Under the pieces are notes generated by a model. That model was not told the DNA's origin. It made no database searches and saw only the letters and a list, made by a program, of their open reading frames with translations. Both the position numbers and the translations under genes were made by a program. From Peptococcaceae bacterium BRH_c23 (lineage in GTDB: Bacteria; Bacillota_B; Desulfitobacteriia; Desulfitobacteriales; Desulfitobacteriaceae), in assembly GCA_000961805.1 (NCBI GenBank), contig LADV01000128.1, forward strand, positions 1 to 16,042: 16,042 bases of DNA, written 5' to 3'. Below, piece by piece: positions 5,089-11,105 of the stretch. Every line of letters begins with the position of its first letter. Within the stretch, counting starts at the first letter, position 1.

Positions 5089-7098
5089 ATGAAAATTGCT
5101 TTAGCAGGAAACCCGAATAGCGGAAAAACCACAATGTTTAATGCTATTACGGGTAAAATCGAGCATGTCGGAAACTGGTCCGGAGTTACCGTGGAGAAGA
5201 AGGAAGGTGATGTTAAACAGAGCCTTAACCCAAGGAATGAAAACTTGGTTGTGGTAGACTTACCCGGCGCATACTCCATGTCGCCATATACGAGTGAAGA
5301 GTCGGTCACCAGAGACTTTGTCCAAAACGAAAAGCCTGATGTTATCATCAACATTGTTGACTCAACAAATATAAGCAGAAGTTTGTATTTTACTACACAA
5401 TTACTAGAACTGGGTATACCCGTCGTTATTGCACTAAATAAGAGTGATTTGACAGATAAGAAGGGCAACACTATAGATGTTCCGGCATTGAGTGATGCGC
5501 TGAAATGCCCCGTTATCGTAACCGTATCGACAGAATCAACAAATAACGGTTTGCTTGAACTGATGGATGCTGTAATTACCCTTGGTAAGTCAAACAAAAA
5601 GCAAATCCCTATTGTTGAAGGTATAAAAAAAGCCTCAACAAAGGAGGAATTTGAAAAAGCTGATAAGAAACGATATGCGTTTATTAACAATGTTGTTACG
5701 GAAGTCGAGAGAAGAAAGGTAAGCTCGGAAAAGCAAACCTTTCAAGACAAAGCAGATAGAATAATAGCTCACAAATGGCTGGGGATTCCGATCTTTGTAG
5801 CAATAATCTGGCTAGTGTTTTCGATCTCTCAGACATGGGTTGGACCATTGTTTGCAGATATTTTTGTCGGATGGATAGATATGTTGTACGAAAGTGTAGC
5901 CTCACTGCTGGGCGAAGAGGTAAACCCTGTCGTTGCTGCCTTACTGCTTGATGGTATCATTGGCGGTGTTGGTGCTGTCATTGGATTCCTACCACTAATT
6001 ATGGTGTTATTTTTCTGCTTAGCACTCTTGGAAGACAGTGGATATATGGCTCGTGTAGCTATAGTTTTGGATAGATTCTTTAAAAAGGTTGGATTATCAG
6101 GTAGATCGATCATCCCTATGATTATTGGTACCGGCTGTGGTATACCCGGCGTTATGGCAACAAGAACCATTAAGAATGAAAGACAAAGACGCACCACCGC
6201 GATGCTAACCCCATTTATGCCTTGTGGTGCAAAACTCCCAATAATTGCGCTTTTCGCCGGTGTTTTCTTTAACGACAATAGCTGGGTTGGAACTTCAATG
6301 TACTTCCTTGGGATTATCGTAATAATTATAAGTGCATTGATTGTCAGAAGAATTACAGGAGATTATTCTAAGTCATATTTCATAATGGAGCTTCCTGAAT
6401 ACAGATGGCCAAGTCTAAAGAGAGCAGCCATATCCGTGTTAATGAGAGCAAAAGCATTCATTATTAAAGCAGGTACAATTATTCTGGTTTGTAACGCTGT
6501 AGTTCAAATATTACAAACATTCAACTGGCAATTACAAGTCGTTGCAGAGAATGCGCCGGAGACAAGTATATTAGCAAGCATTGCATCGCCCTTAGCGGTA
6601 TTATTTATACCACTTGGCTTTGGACTGTGGCAGTTTGCAGCAGCGGCAGTAACCGGATTCATCGCCAAGGAAAATGTAGTTGGAACATTAGCTGTTTGCT
6701 TTAGTATCACGAACTTTATCGATGTCGAAGAATTAGCACTTGTTGGCGGCAGTGCAGAAGTAAGTGCGATATTCGGTATTAGTGCAGTAGCCGCACTTTC
6801 TTATCTGGTATTTAACCTCTTTACACCACCATGCTTTGCGGCGATAGGTGCCATGAGGTCTGAACTGGAATCGTCTAAGTGGCTTTGGGGCGCTGTTGGT
6901 TTCCAAATGGGTATGGGTTATACAATAGCTTTCCTTGTATATCAGGTAGGGACTTTAATAACTACGGGTACATTAGGTGAAGGATTTATTGGGGGGCTAA
7001 TCGCTGTGGCGATTATAGTAGGATATGTTGCCTACTTAATGAGAAAAGGCAGTAAAAGCGCACAAATATCTGCCGGAATGAGGTCGGTGAAAGTATGA
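5089..7098 (+). CDS. feoB: FeoB ferrous iron permease with GTPase domain
   Basis: 669-residue inner-membrane Fe(II) transporter. The N-terminal G domain shows G1 GNPNSGKTT (7-15), G3 DLPG (57-60) and G4 NKSD (117-120), then a helical spacer to about residue 225. The membrane part starts near WLGIPIFVAIIWLVF and has the two inverted Gate repeats with conserved Cys: GTGCGIPGVMATR (C350), MPCGAKLP (C379) and FTPPCFAAIGAMRSE (C582). I chose the ATG at 5089 because GGAGGAGG (5076-5083) sits correctly before it; an in-frame TTG at 5074 overlaps that ribosome binding site and is unlikely. The gene ends overlapping the start of the small Cys-rich gene by 4 nt. G1 and the second Gate motif match the variant FeoB type common in Clostridia. 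Confidence 0.95.
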   Translation: MKIALAGNPNSGKTTMFNAITGKIEHVGNWSGVTVEKKEGDVKQSLNPRNENLVVVDLPGAYSMSPYTSEESVTRDFVQNEKPDVIINIVDSTNISRSLYFTTQLLELGIPVVIALNKSDLTDKKGNTIDVPALSDALKCPVIVTVSTESTNNGLLELMDAVITLGKSNKKQIPIVEGIKKASTKEEFEKADKKRYAFINNVVTEVERRKVSSEKQTFQDKADRIIAHKWLGIPIFVAIIWLVFSISQTWVGPLFADIFVGWIDMLYESVASLLGEEVNPVVAALLLDGIIGGVGAVIGFLPLIMVLFFCLALLEDSGYMARVAIVLDRFFKKVGLSGRSIIPMIIGTGCGIPGVMATRTIKNERQRRTTAMLTPFMPCGAKLPIIALFAGVFFNDNSWVGTSMYFLGIIVIIISALIVRRITGDYSKSYFIMELPEYRWPSLKRAAISVLMRAKAFIIKAGTIILVCNAVVQILQTFNWQLQVVAENAPETSILASIASPLAVLFIPLGFGLWQFAAAAVTGFIAKENVVGTLAVCFSITNFIDVEELALVGGSAEVSAIFGISAVAALSYLVFNLFTPPCFAAIGAMRSELESSKWLWGAVGFQMGMGYTIAFLVYQVGTLITTGTLGEGFIGGLIAVAIIVGYVAYLMRKGSKSAQISAGMRSVKV

Positions 7099-7262
7099 GC
7101 ACAGTAGATTTTATAGTTCTTGCTATAGTAGCTGCACTCGTTGCACTTGCCATAAATAAAATCATCAAAGATAAAAAAAAGGGTGTAAAGTGTTCTGGTT
7201 GCAGCGGATCCTCCGGATGCTGCGAATCCTCCGAATGCTCCGATAAGCAGCTACCTAACTAG
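7095..7262 (+). CDS. FeoB-associated Cys-rich membrane protein
   Basis: 55-residue protein whose ATG overlaps the feoB stop codon (ATGA), indicating translational coupling. An N-terminal membrane helix (VDFIVLAIVAALVALAINKI) is followed by a Lys-rich turn (KDKKKG) and a short tail with six Cys in the pattern C-x2-C-x5-CC-x4-C (C33, C36, C42, C43, C48 visible as KCSGCSGSSGCCESSEC). This matches the family of FeoB-associated Cys-rich membrane proteins found after feoB in many anaerobes, thought to assist Fe(II) uptake in the role played by FeoC elsewhere. The tail could bind iron or another metal, but this is not proven by the sequence. The operon terminator follows within 6 nt. Confidence 0.85.
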   Translation: MSTVDFIVLAIVAALVALAINKIIKDKKKGVKCSGCSGSSGCCESSECSDKQLPN

Positions 7263-7267
7263 CAGCT

Positions 7268-7307
7268 AACCTTCTCCAATATGTGTTAAGTATTGGAGAA
7301 GGTTTTT
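7268..7307 (+). terminator. Feo operon terminator
   Basis: Perfect 14-bp stem, arms 7268-7281 and 7291-7304 (AACCTTCTCCAATA/TATTGGAGAAGGTT) with a 9-nt loop, ending in a T-run. It starts 6 nt after the Cys-rich gene's stop codon. The same bases also encode the tail of the decayed leftward DtxR gene. Confidence 0.88.
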
Positions 7308-7415
7308 CTATCAATTGGAAACTCTTGCATAGCATAAATTGAGTCTTTACTGATGACATGCTCAATTGCACAAGCGTCCTAGATAGTTTTCCATGGTAAA
7401 TGTTAACTTTTCCAT
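7286..7415 (-). pseudogene. DtxR-family metal regulator with internal deletion
   Basis: On the minus strand GGAG lies 8 nt before an ATG at 7415 that reads MEKLTFTMENYL, the standard start of DtxR/MntR-type regulators. After these 12 residues the sequence jumps, out of frame, to DACAIEHVISKDSIYAMQEF and continues PIDRKTFSNT to a stop at 7286. The DACxIEHVIS segment normally lies about 80-100 residues into the protein at the end of the DNA-binding domain and carries metal ligands (Cys, Glu, His). The winged helix and most of the dimerisation region are therefore missing, probably by one deletion around 7380. DtxR proteins repress iron or manganese uptake genes, so this may once have regulated the neighbouring feo operon. 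The product cannot be functional. Confidence 0.7.
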
Positions 7416-7464
7416 TGATCATTCTCCTTTAACTTACAGTAATAGGCCTTTATCCACGTTCGAG

Positions 7465-7489
7465 ACACCCTCTTCTAAGAAGTGGGTGT
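7465..7489. repeat. Hairpin upstream of the binding-protein fragment
   Basis: ACACCC-T-CTTC (7465-7475) pairs with GAAG-T-GGGTGT (7479-7489) around a 3-nt loop, 10 pairs with one T-T mismatch. A G-rich stretch, TTCAGTGGGGGGAGAG, follows. There is no T-run. It may be the end of a small mobile element or a regulatory stem; I could not place it in a family. Confidence 0.45.
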
Positions 7490-7570
7490 TCTTATTCTGC
7501 TTCAGTGGGGGGAGAGTCTTCCTTCGTTGGGATGTGTCCATTTATTGTATCATATAACTTCTCTCAGTCA

Positions 7571-7711
7571 GTTCATACACTGGAGAATTTAACAAAGGCA
7601 AGGTTGGAACCCTATACACAGCGACCAGGTTGGAGAAAACTATCAGCCGTTAAAAACGACGAGATTCATGCAGTTGATCATTCGGGACTCGGAAGCATCT
7701 GTTTTATTTAG
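7571..7711 (+). pseudogene. Fragment of a metal-chelate/cobalamin ABC substrate-binding protein
   Basis: The frame reads VHTLENLTKARLEPYTQRPGW, then RKLSAVKNDEIHAVDHSGLG. This is the C-terminal half-lobe signature of BtuF/FepB-type periplasmic-binding proteins, where RPGW-x-x-L-x-AVKN-x-x-(I/V)-x-x-(V/I)DH is typical. The frame continues upstream to an ATG-like start near 7505 but without family features, and downstream it loses similarity after SGLG and stops at 7709-7711. Neither the N-terminal lobe, the lipoprotein signal nor the permease and ATPase partners are present. It is a relic of a siderophore or cobalamin uptake operon next to the Feo genes. Confidence 0.55.
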
Positions 7712-8003
7712 GGTTTTAGATTCGGATGTAATAGACTTGCTTGTTCATAAAGCAAGTGCTAGTTTAAATTTTACCATGTTTGCAACAAGGGAAAATGCTT
7801 GCTATATTTAAGAGGATAATTCGAAACTAAATGGATTAATGAATTTCAGCAATGGACCGGAATTCTTGTATGAAGATAATGAAACTCAGTTATCAACGCC
7901 AATGGCTCCTACAGGGGGCGGTGAAAAGTTGTTAGAGCTTAACAGGGGACTTATTGTAGCTGAAATCATCGAAGATAACATTACATTTGAACGAAAGGAA
8001 TGA
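7668..8003 (+). pseudogene. Unidentified frame broken by one stop codon
   Basis: One frame runs from 7668 to the stop at 8001-8003, 112 codons, interrupted by a single TAA after FATRENACYI (about 7811-7813). It reads DSEASVLFRVLDSDVIDLL before the stop, and EDNSKLNGLMNFSNGPEFLY and PMAPTGGGEKLLELNRGLIV after it. The composition is protein-like on both sides, so this looks like a once-coding frame with a nonsense mutation. Its first codons overlap the binding-protein fragment in another frame, so the true upstream boundary is probably near 7690. I do not recognise the family. No good ribosome binding site is visible at 7668. Confidence 0.45.
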
Positions 8004-8080
8004 ATGTAATAGGTAAATTTAATGGTTAACGGATTGCCAATTCGAACTGCGTAATAAATTGAAGGGTGATATCAAACATA

Positions 8081-8773
8081 ATGAACCATGAAAAGAAGTA
8101 TAAACTTAGAATATTAGCAAATGGGCCTTACATAGTCACGGGGAATGTTCCTTTGTCCGAAAAGATAATAGTTTCTAAGGGTAAAATAAATGAATTTAAG
8201 GATGGACGTAAATTACGGCAGTCTGAACAATATGCGCTATGCCGTTGCGGTGAATCAAAAGATGCACCTTTTTGTGACGGCTCTCATCAAAAAGTAGGTT
8301 TTAACGGAGTTGAGAGGGCGTCAAGAGAGAAGTTTAATGACCGAGCAGAACTGATTGAGGGACCGGATCTTGACCTTCTAGATGATAATCGATGTGCATT
8401 TGCCCGTTTTTGTCACAGGGAAGACGGAAACGTATGGGAACTTACCGAAGACTCCGATAATCCAAAACACAGAGAAGATGCAATTATAGCAGCCTCTGAG
8501 TGTCCAGCGGGCAGATTAGTTGCCTATGATAAAACGGGAAAAGCGATTGAACCTAAATACGAACCTTCCATTGAAATACTTCAGGATCCTGAAAAAGAAG
8601 CCAGTGGACCAATTTTTGTTAAGGGCAATATTCCCATTGAATCTTCAGATGGTCATACTTATGAAATAAGAAATAGAGTAACTCTTTGCCGCTGTGGCAA
8701 ATCAAGAAATACACCATTTTGCGACGCTACACATATTTCCATAAACTATAAGGATAACTACTCGTTAGAATAG
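8081..8773 (+). CDS. CDGSH iron-sulfur protein with two CDGSH-type motifs
   Basis: 230-residue soluble protein. The first [2Fe-2S] site is CRCGESKDAPFCDGSH (C54, C56, C65, H69), the exact 3Cys-1His CDGSH pattern. The second, near the C-terminus, is CRCGKSRNTPFCDATH (C203, C205, C214, H218), with all four ligands kept but CDGSH changed to CDATH. Between them CAFARFCHREDGNVWEL and ECPAGRLV (C105, C111, C141) resemble the divergent 4Fe-4S mono-cluster domain often fused to CDGSH in bacteria. The likely role is electron transfer or Fe-S/redox handling in the cytoplasm; no substrate can be named. I chose the ATG at 8081, about 10 nt after GAAGGGTGAT; an in-frame GTG at 8066 lies inside that site. 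Monocistronic, with hairpins at 8750-8781 and 8835-8877 after it. Confidence 0.85.
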   Translation: MNHEKKYKLRILANGPYIVTGNVPLSEKIIVSKGKINEFKDGRKLRQSEQYALCRCGESKDAPFCDGSHQKVGFNGVERASREKFNDRAELIEGPDLDLLDDNRCAFARFCHREDGNVWELTEDSDNPKHREDAIIAASECPAGRLVAYDKTGKAIEPKYEPSIEILQDPEKEASGPIFVKGNIPIESSDGHTYEIRNRVTLCRCGKSRNTPFCDATHISINYKDNYSLE

Positions 8774-8781
8774 TTATCCTT
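8750..8781. terminator. Hairpin spanning the CDGSH stop codon
   Basis: AAGGATAACTA (8750-8760) pairs perfectly with TAGTTATCCTT (8771-8781); the 3' arm begins with the TAG stop. No T-run follows, so it is probably an mRNA-stabilising stem or a weak terminator ahead of the stronger one at 8835-8877. Confidence 0.5.
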
Positions 8782-8834
8782 AATCAAGGTTTGTACCTCA
8801 GAATTATTTTTAAGGTATTTTGAGTTAACTAAGA

Positions 8835-8877
8835 ACAAAAAGGGTAGCGACAGATTAATTTGCGCTACCCTTTTTGT
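8835..8877. terminator. Terminator after the CDGSH gene
   Basis: Perfect 15-bp stem, arms 8835-8849 and 8863-8877 (ACAAAAAGGGTAGCG/CGCTACCCTTTTTGT). The T-run is within the 3' arm and an A-run within the 5' arm, so it can act in both directions. Confidence 0.8.
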
Positions 8878-8929
8878 GTTATCGTCTGTGTTAGGTTATA
8901 TACGGCCATTTTGTTCAATGTATAATGAT

Positions 8930-8989
8930 CAGCTTTTTACCCCGTTTTTTACAACCAAAGAAAGAGGAACCGGCTTAGCTCTTGCTTAA
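8930..8989 (+). pseudogene. Histidine-kinase ATPase-domain remnant
   Basis: Nineteen codons read QLFTPFFTTKERGTGLALA then TAA. PFFTTKxxGTGLGLA is the G1/F/G2 box of the HATPase_c domain of sensor histidine kinases. Stop codons lie directly upstream in frame (TAATGA at 8923-8928), and the domain's N-box and the rest of the kinase are absent. It is a short relic. No partner response regulator is nearby. Confidence 0.6.
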
Positions 8990-8996
8990 GACAGGG

Positions 8997-9030
8997 CCCC
9001 TAAGAAGGATTTATCATCCTTGCTTAGGGG
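8997..9030. repeat. Hairpin between kinase remnant and VOC gene
   Basis: CCCCTAAG-AAGGAT (8997-9010) pairs with ATCCTT-G-CTTAGGGG (9016-9030), 14 pairs with one bulged base and a 5-nt loop. There is no T-run on either strand. It lies about 60 nt past the leftward VOC gene's stop and may serve as its terminator. Confidence 0.5.
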
Positions 9031-9092
9031 TGCCTAACTCTGTTTAGTTCCTAAAACTTACGAGCAAATCTTAATGATAACCATCTTTAGAT

Positions 9093-9512
9093 TTATCGAG
9101 GCTTACAGGAAACCTGCCACCTTATGCCGAACTTATCGGTAAACTTACCGTATAGTGGGCTAAAGAACGTTTCATTTAAGTCCATTTCAACGTTGCCACC
9201 CACGGATAAGGCTTCAAACATCGCTTTGGTTTCTTCTTTTGTATCAAACTCTAAGGAAAAAGAAATGTTATTGCCGGCATTGGAGGGTGTATTTGGAAAC
9301 GTGTCCGAAAAACGAATCACATGACCATCTTTCCTTAATTCAGCATGCAGAACGAAGTTTTTAATCTCCTCCGGGACCGGGAACGCTGGATTGGGTGGGG
9401 CATCACTAAAATGCAGGATTTGGCTTTCTCCACCTAGAACTCCTTGGTAAAAGTTGACTGCTTCTTCGCAATTCCCATTAAAAACAAGGTACGGCACTAA
9501 CCAATCACTCAT
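9093..9512 (-). CDS. VOC-family protein, PhnB/glyoxalase-like
   Basis: 139-residue single-domain member of the vicinal oxygen chelate fold, in the PhnB/YjdN-like group once annotated as 3-demethylubiquinone methyltransferase. Typical features are the start MSDWLVPYLVFNGNCEEAVN, the FYQGVLGGE segment, NFVLHAELRKDGHVIRFSD, and the C-terminal FSPLYGKFTDKFGIRWQVSC. The repeated beta-alpha-beta-beta-beta units form a cupped active site that usually binds a divalent metal. The enzymatic reaction of most members is unknown, so none is assigned. AAGAAGG lies 8 nt upstream of the ATG at 9512. The gene stands alone on the minus strand between a kinase relic and sbcD. Confidence 0.85.
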   Translation of the reverse strand: MSDWLVPYLVFNGNCEEAVNFYQGVLGGESQILHFSDAPPNPAFPVPEEIKNFVLHAELRKDGHVIRFSDTFPNTPSNAGNNISFSLEFDTKEETKAMFEALSVGGNVEMDLNETFFSPLYGKFTDKFGIRWQVSCKPR

Positions 9513-9607
9513 CTAATAGCCTTCTTTCGTTATGTTTTGTCAATATTATGTTCGATAGCTACATAATCAATTCCGACAATCCGACTTCTATAAGTAGGTG
9601 GTTCTCG

Positions 9608-9727
9608 TTCAGTTTTACTGAATGAGTTCAATAGACATTCTATATCTAAAAGGGAAATCTATCAATGTATAAAGAAGTGAACTGCCAATAATCTCCACAG
9701 ATTTTTGTCTAGGACATGCTCTATAAT
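9608..9727 (+). promoter_or_regulatory. Candidate sbcDC promoter region
   Basis: The 261-nt gap between the divergent VOC and sbcD genes holds a perfect 6-3-6 dyad, TTCAGT-TTT-ACTGAA (9608-9622), and a TATAAT at 9722-9727, 46 nt ahead of the sbcD ATG. No good -35 lies 16-18 nt upstream of that hexamer, so the promoter call is tentative. I saw no Cheo-type LexA box. Confidence 0.3.
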
Positions 9728-9773
9728 GAAACTATGAGAAACTATTGATTAAAAGGAAAAGGGGTTAATACCC

Positions 9774-11105
9774 ATGCGAATCTTACATACTTCCGATTGG
9801 CACCTGGGACGAACGCTCGAAGGGCGTAGTCGAATTCAAGAACAAGTGAAGTTTATCGATGAGCTTTGTGAGATTGTAGTAGAGGAAGCTGTCGATCTTG
9901 TCTTAATAGCAGGGGACATTTTTGACACGGTCAATCCGCCTGCCATCGCCGAAGAGCTTTTTTATGACGCCCTAAATCGGCTGTCGAATGAGGGTCGGAG
10001 AGGGATCGTAGCAATTGCTGGGAATCACGATAATCCCGAACGGCTGTGTGCGTCCAGTCCTTTAGCGGTCAGGCATGGGATCACCTTATATGGTCTGCCG
10101 AAACAAATCCTCACCCCGAGTCTACTGGTGCAGCCAAATCAAGGAAGAGTCGTAAGGGTTGCGGCAGGTCTGGGGTGGGCGGAATTACATATTCCCAGTT
10201 GCCCAGATCCAGCTATCGTGGCTATGCTGCCCTATCCTTCTGAGTCTCGGCTCAATGAGGTATTAAGTGAAAGCCTAGATGAGGAAATCCTGCGCCAGGA
10301 ATACTCAAAGCGCGTACAACAGTTATTTAACTCGTTTGGGCAGTACTTTCGTCCGGATGCAATCAACCTTGGGGTAAGCCACCTCTTTGTGAGAGGGGGT
10401 ATGAAATCTGAGTCAGAGCGTCCCATCGAATTGGGAGGTGCCCCGACTGTTGAGGCAGAGGCGATGCCCTTCGGCGCTCAATATGTTGCACTTGGACATT
10501 TACATCGTGCTCAGGCTGTCAAAGGAGCGGTTGCACCGATCCGTTACTCCGGTTCGCCGCTCGCGTATAGCTTTTCCGAATCGGGTTATGCCAAATCCGT
10601 AATCCTCGTGGAGGCTCAGCCTAGACAAGCGGTAGAAACTCGGGAGATTTTCCTGAGTTCGGGTTACCCGTTGGTGAAATGGCAGGCCAAGGAAGGTCTG
10701 GCTCAGGTGCAACATTGGATCGATGCGGGTAAGGATCTCCATGCTTGGATTGATTTAGAAGTTAATGTAGCCAATGCACTGCATCCGCAAGATATCCACT
10801 CTCTTCGCCAGCAGCGGGAACGTCTTGTGAATATTCGCCCTATTTTCCCTGAGACGGAACAGATTGTCGCGGAAGCCCGATCAAAGATGCCGATCCATGA
10901 ACTTTTCCGTAAGTTCTATCAAGATAGAACGGGAGGAGCTGAACCGGAGGAAGAATTAATCTCTTTGTTCTTATCTTTAATTGACCCTAGTAAAGGCGGA
11001 GGGAGTTGCGCGGGAAGCGCTGCGATCGATCCTCTCGAACAAGACTATCCTGAGTCAGAATTTCGGAGTCTGATGGACAGAGCTGAGGAAGGTGAGACGG
11101 CATGA
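9774..11105 (+). CDS. sbcD: SbcD nuclease subunit of the SbcCD complex
   Basis: 443-residue calcineurin-like metallophosphoesterase, the bacterial Mre11 homologue. The two-metal site motifs are in order: SDWHLG (D8, H10), GDIFD (D48), GNHDNPER (83-90) and GHLH (241-244). With SbcC it forms an ATP-dependent nuclease that opens DNA hairpins and cleans blocked ends, important for palindrome stability and repair. Length is in the usual range; the last 60 or so residues, including a Gly/Ser-rich linker (GGGSCAGSAA), are probably the SbcC-docking tail. The ATG follows AAGGGG. Its stop codon overlaps the sbcC start (ATGA), so the pair is translationally coupled. Confidence 0.95.
   Translation: MRILHTSDWHLGRTLEGRSRIQEQVKFIDELCEIVVEEAVDLVLIAGDIFDTVNPPAIAEELFYDALNRLSNEGRRGIVAIAGNHDNPERLCASSPLAVRHGITLYGLPKQILTPSLLVQPNQGRVVRVAAGLGWAELHIPSCPDPAIVAMLPYPSESRLNEVLSESLDEEILRQEYSKRVQQLFNSFGQYFRPDAINLGVSHLFVRGGMKSESERPIELGGAPTVEAEAMPFGAQYVALGHLHRAQAVKGAVAPIRYSGSPLAYSFSESGYAKSVILVEAQPRQAVETREIFLSSGYPLVKWQAKEGLAQVQHWIDAGKDLHAWIDLEVNVANALHPQDIHSLRQQRERLVNIRPIFPETEQIVAEARSKMPIHELFRKFYQDRTGGAEPEEELISLFLSLIDPSKGGGSCAGSAAIDPLEQDYPESEFRSLMDRAEEGETA

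Noticed and set aside
5070..5690. 206-codon minus-strand frame inside feoB
   Set aside because: It is a shadow of the conserved FeoB G domain and shows no family features of its own.
9513..9773. LexA (Cheo) box ahead of sbcDC
   Set aside because: No GAAC-n4-GTTC motif was found in the gap; the TTCAGT dyad does not match.
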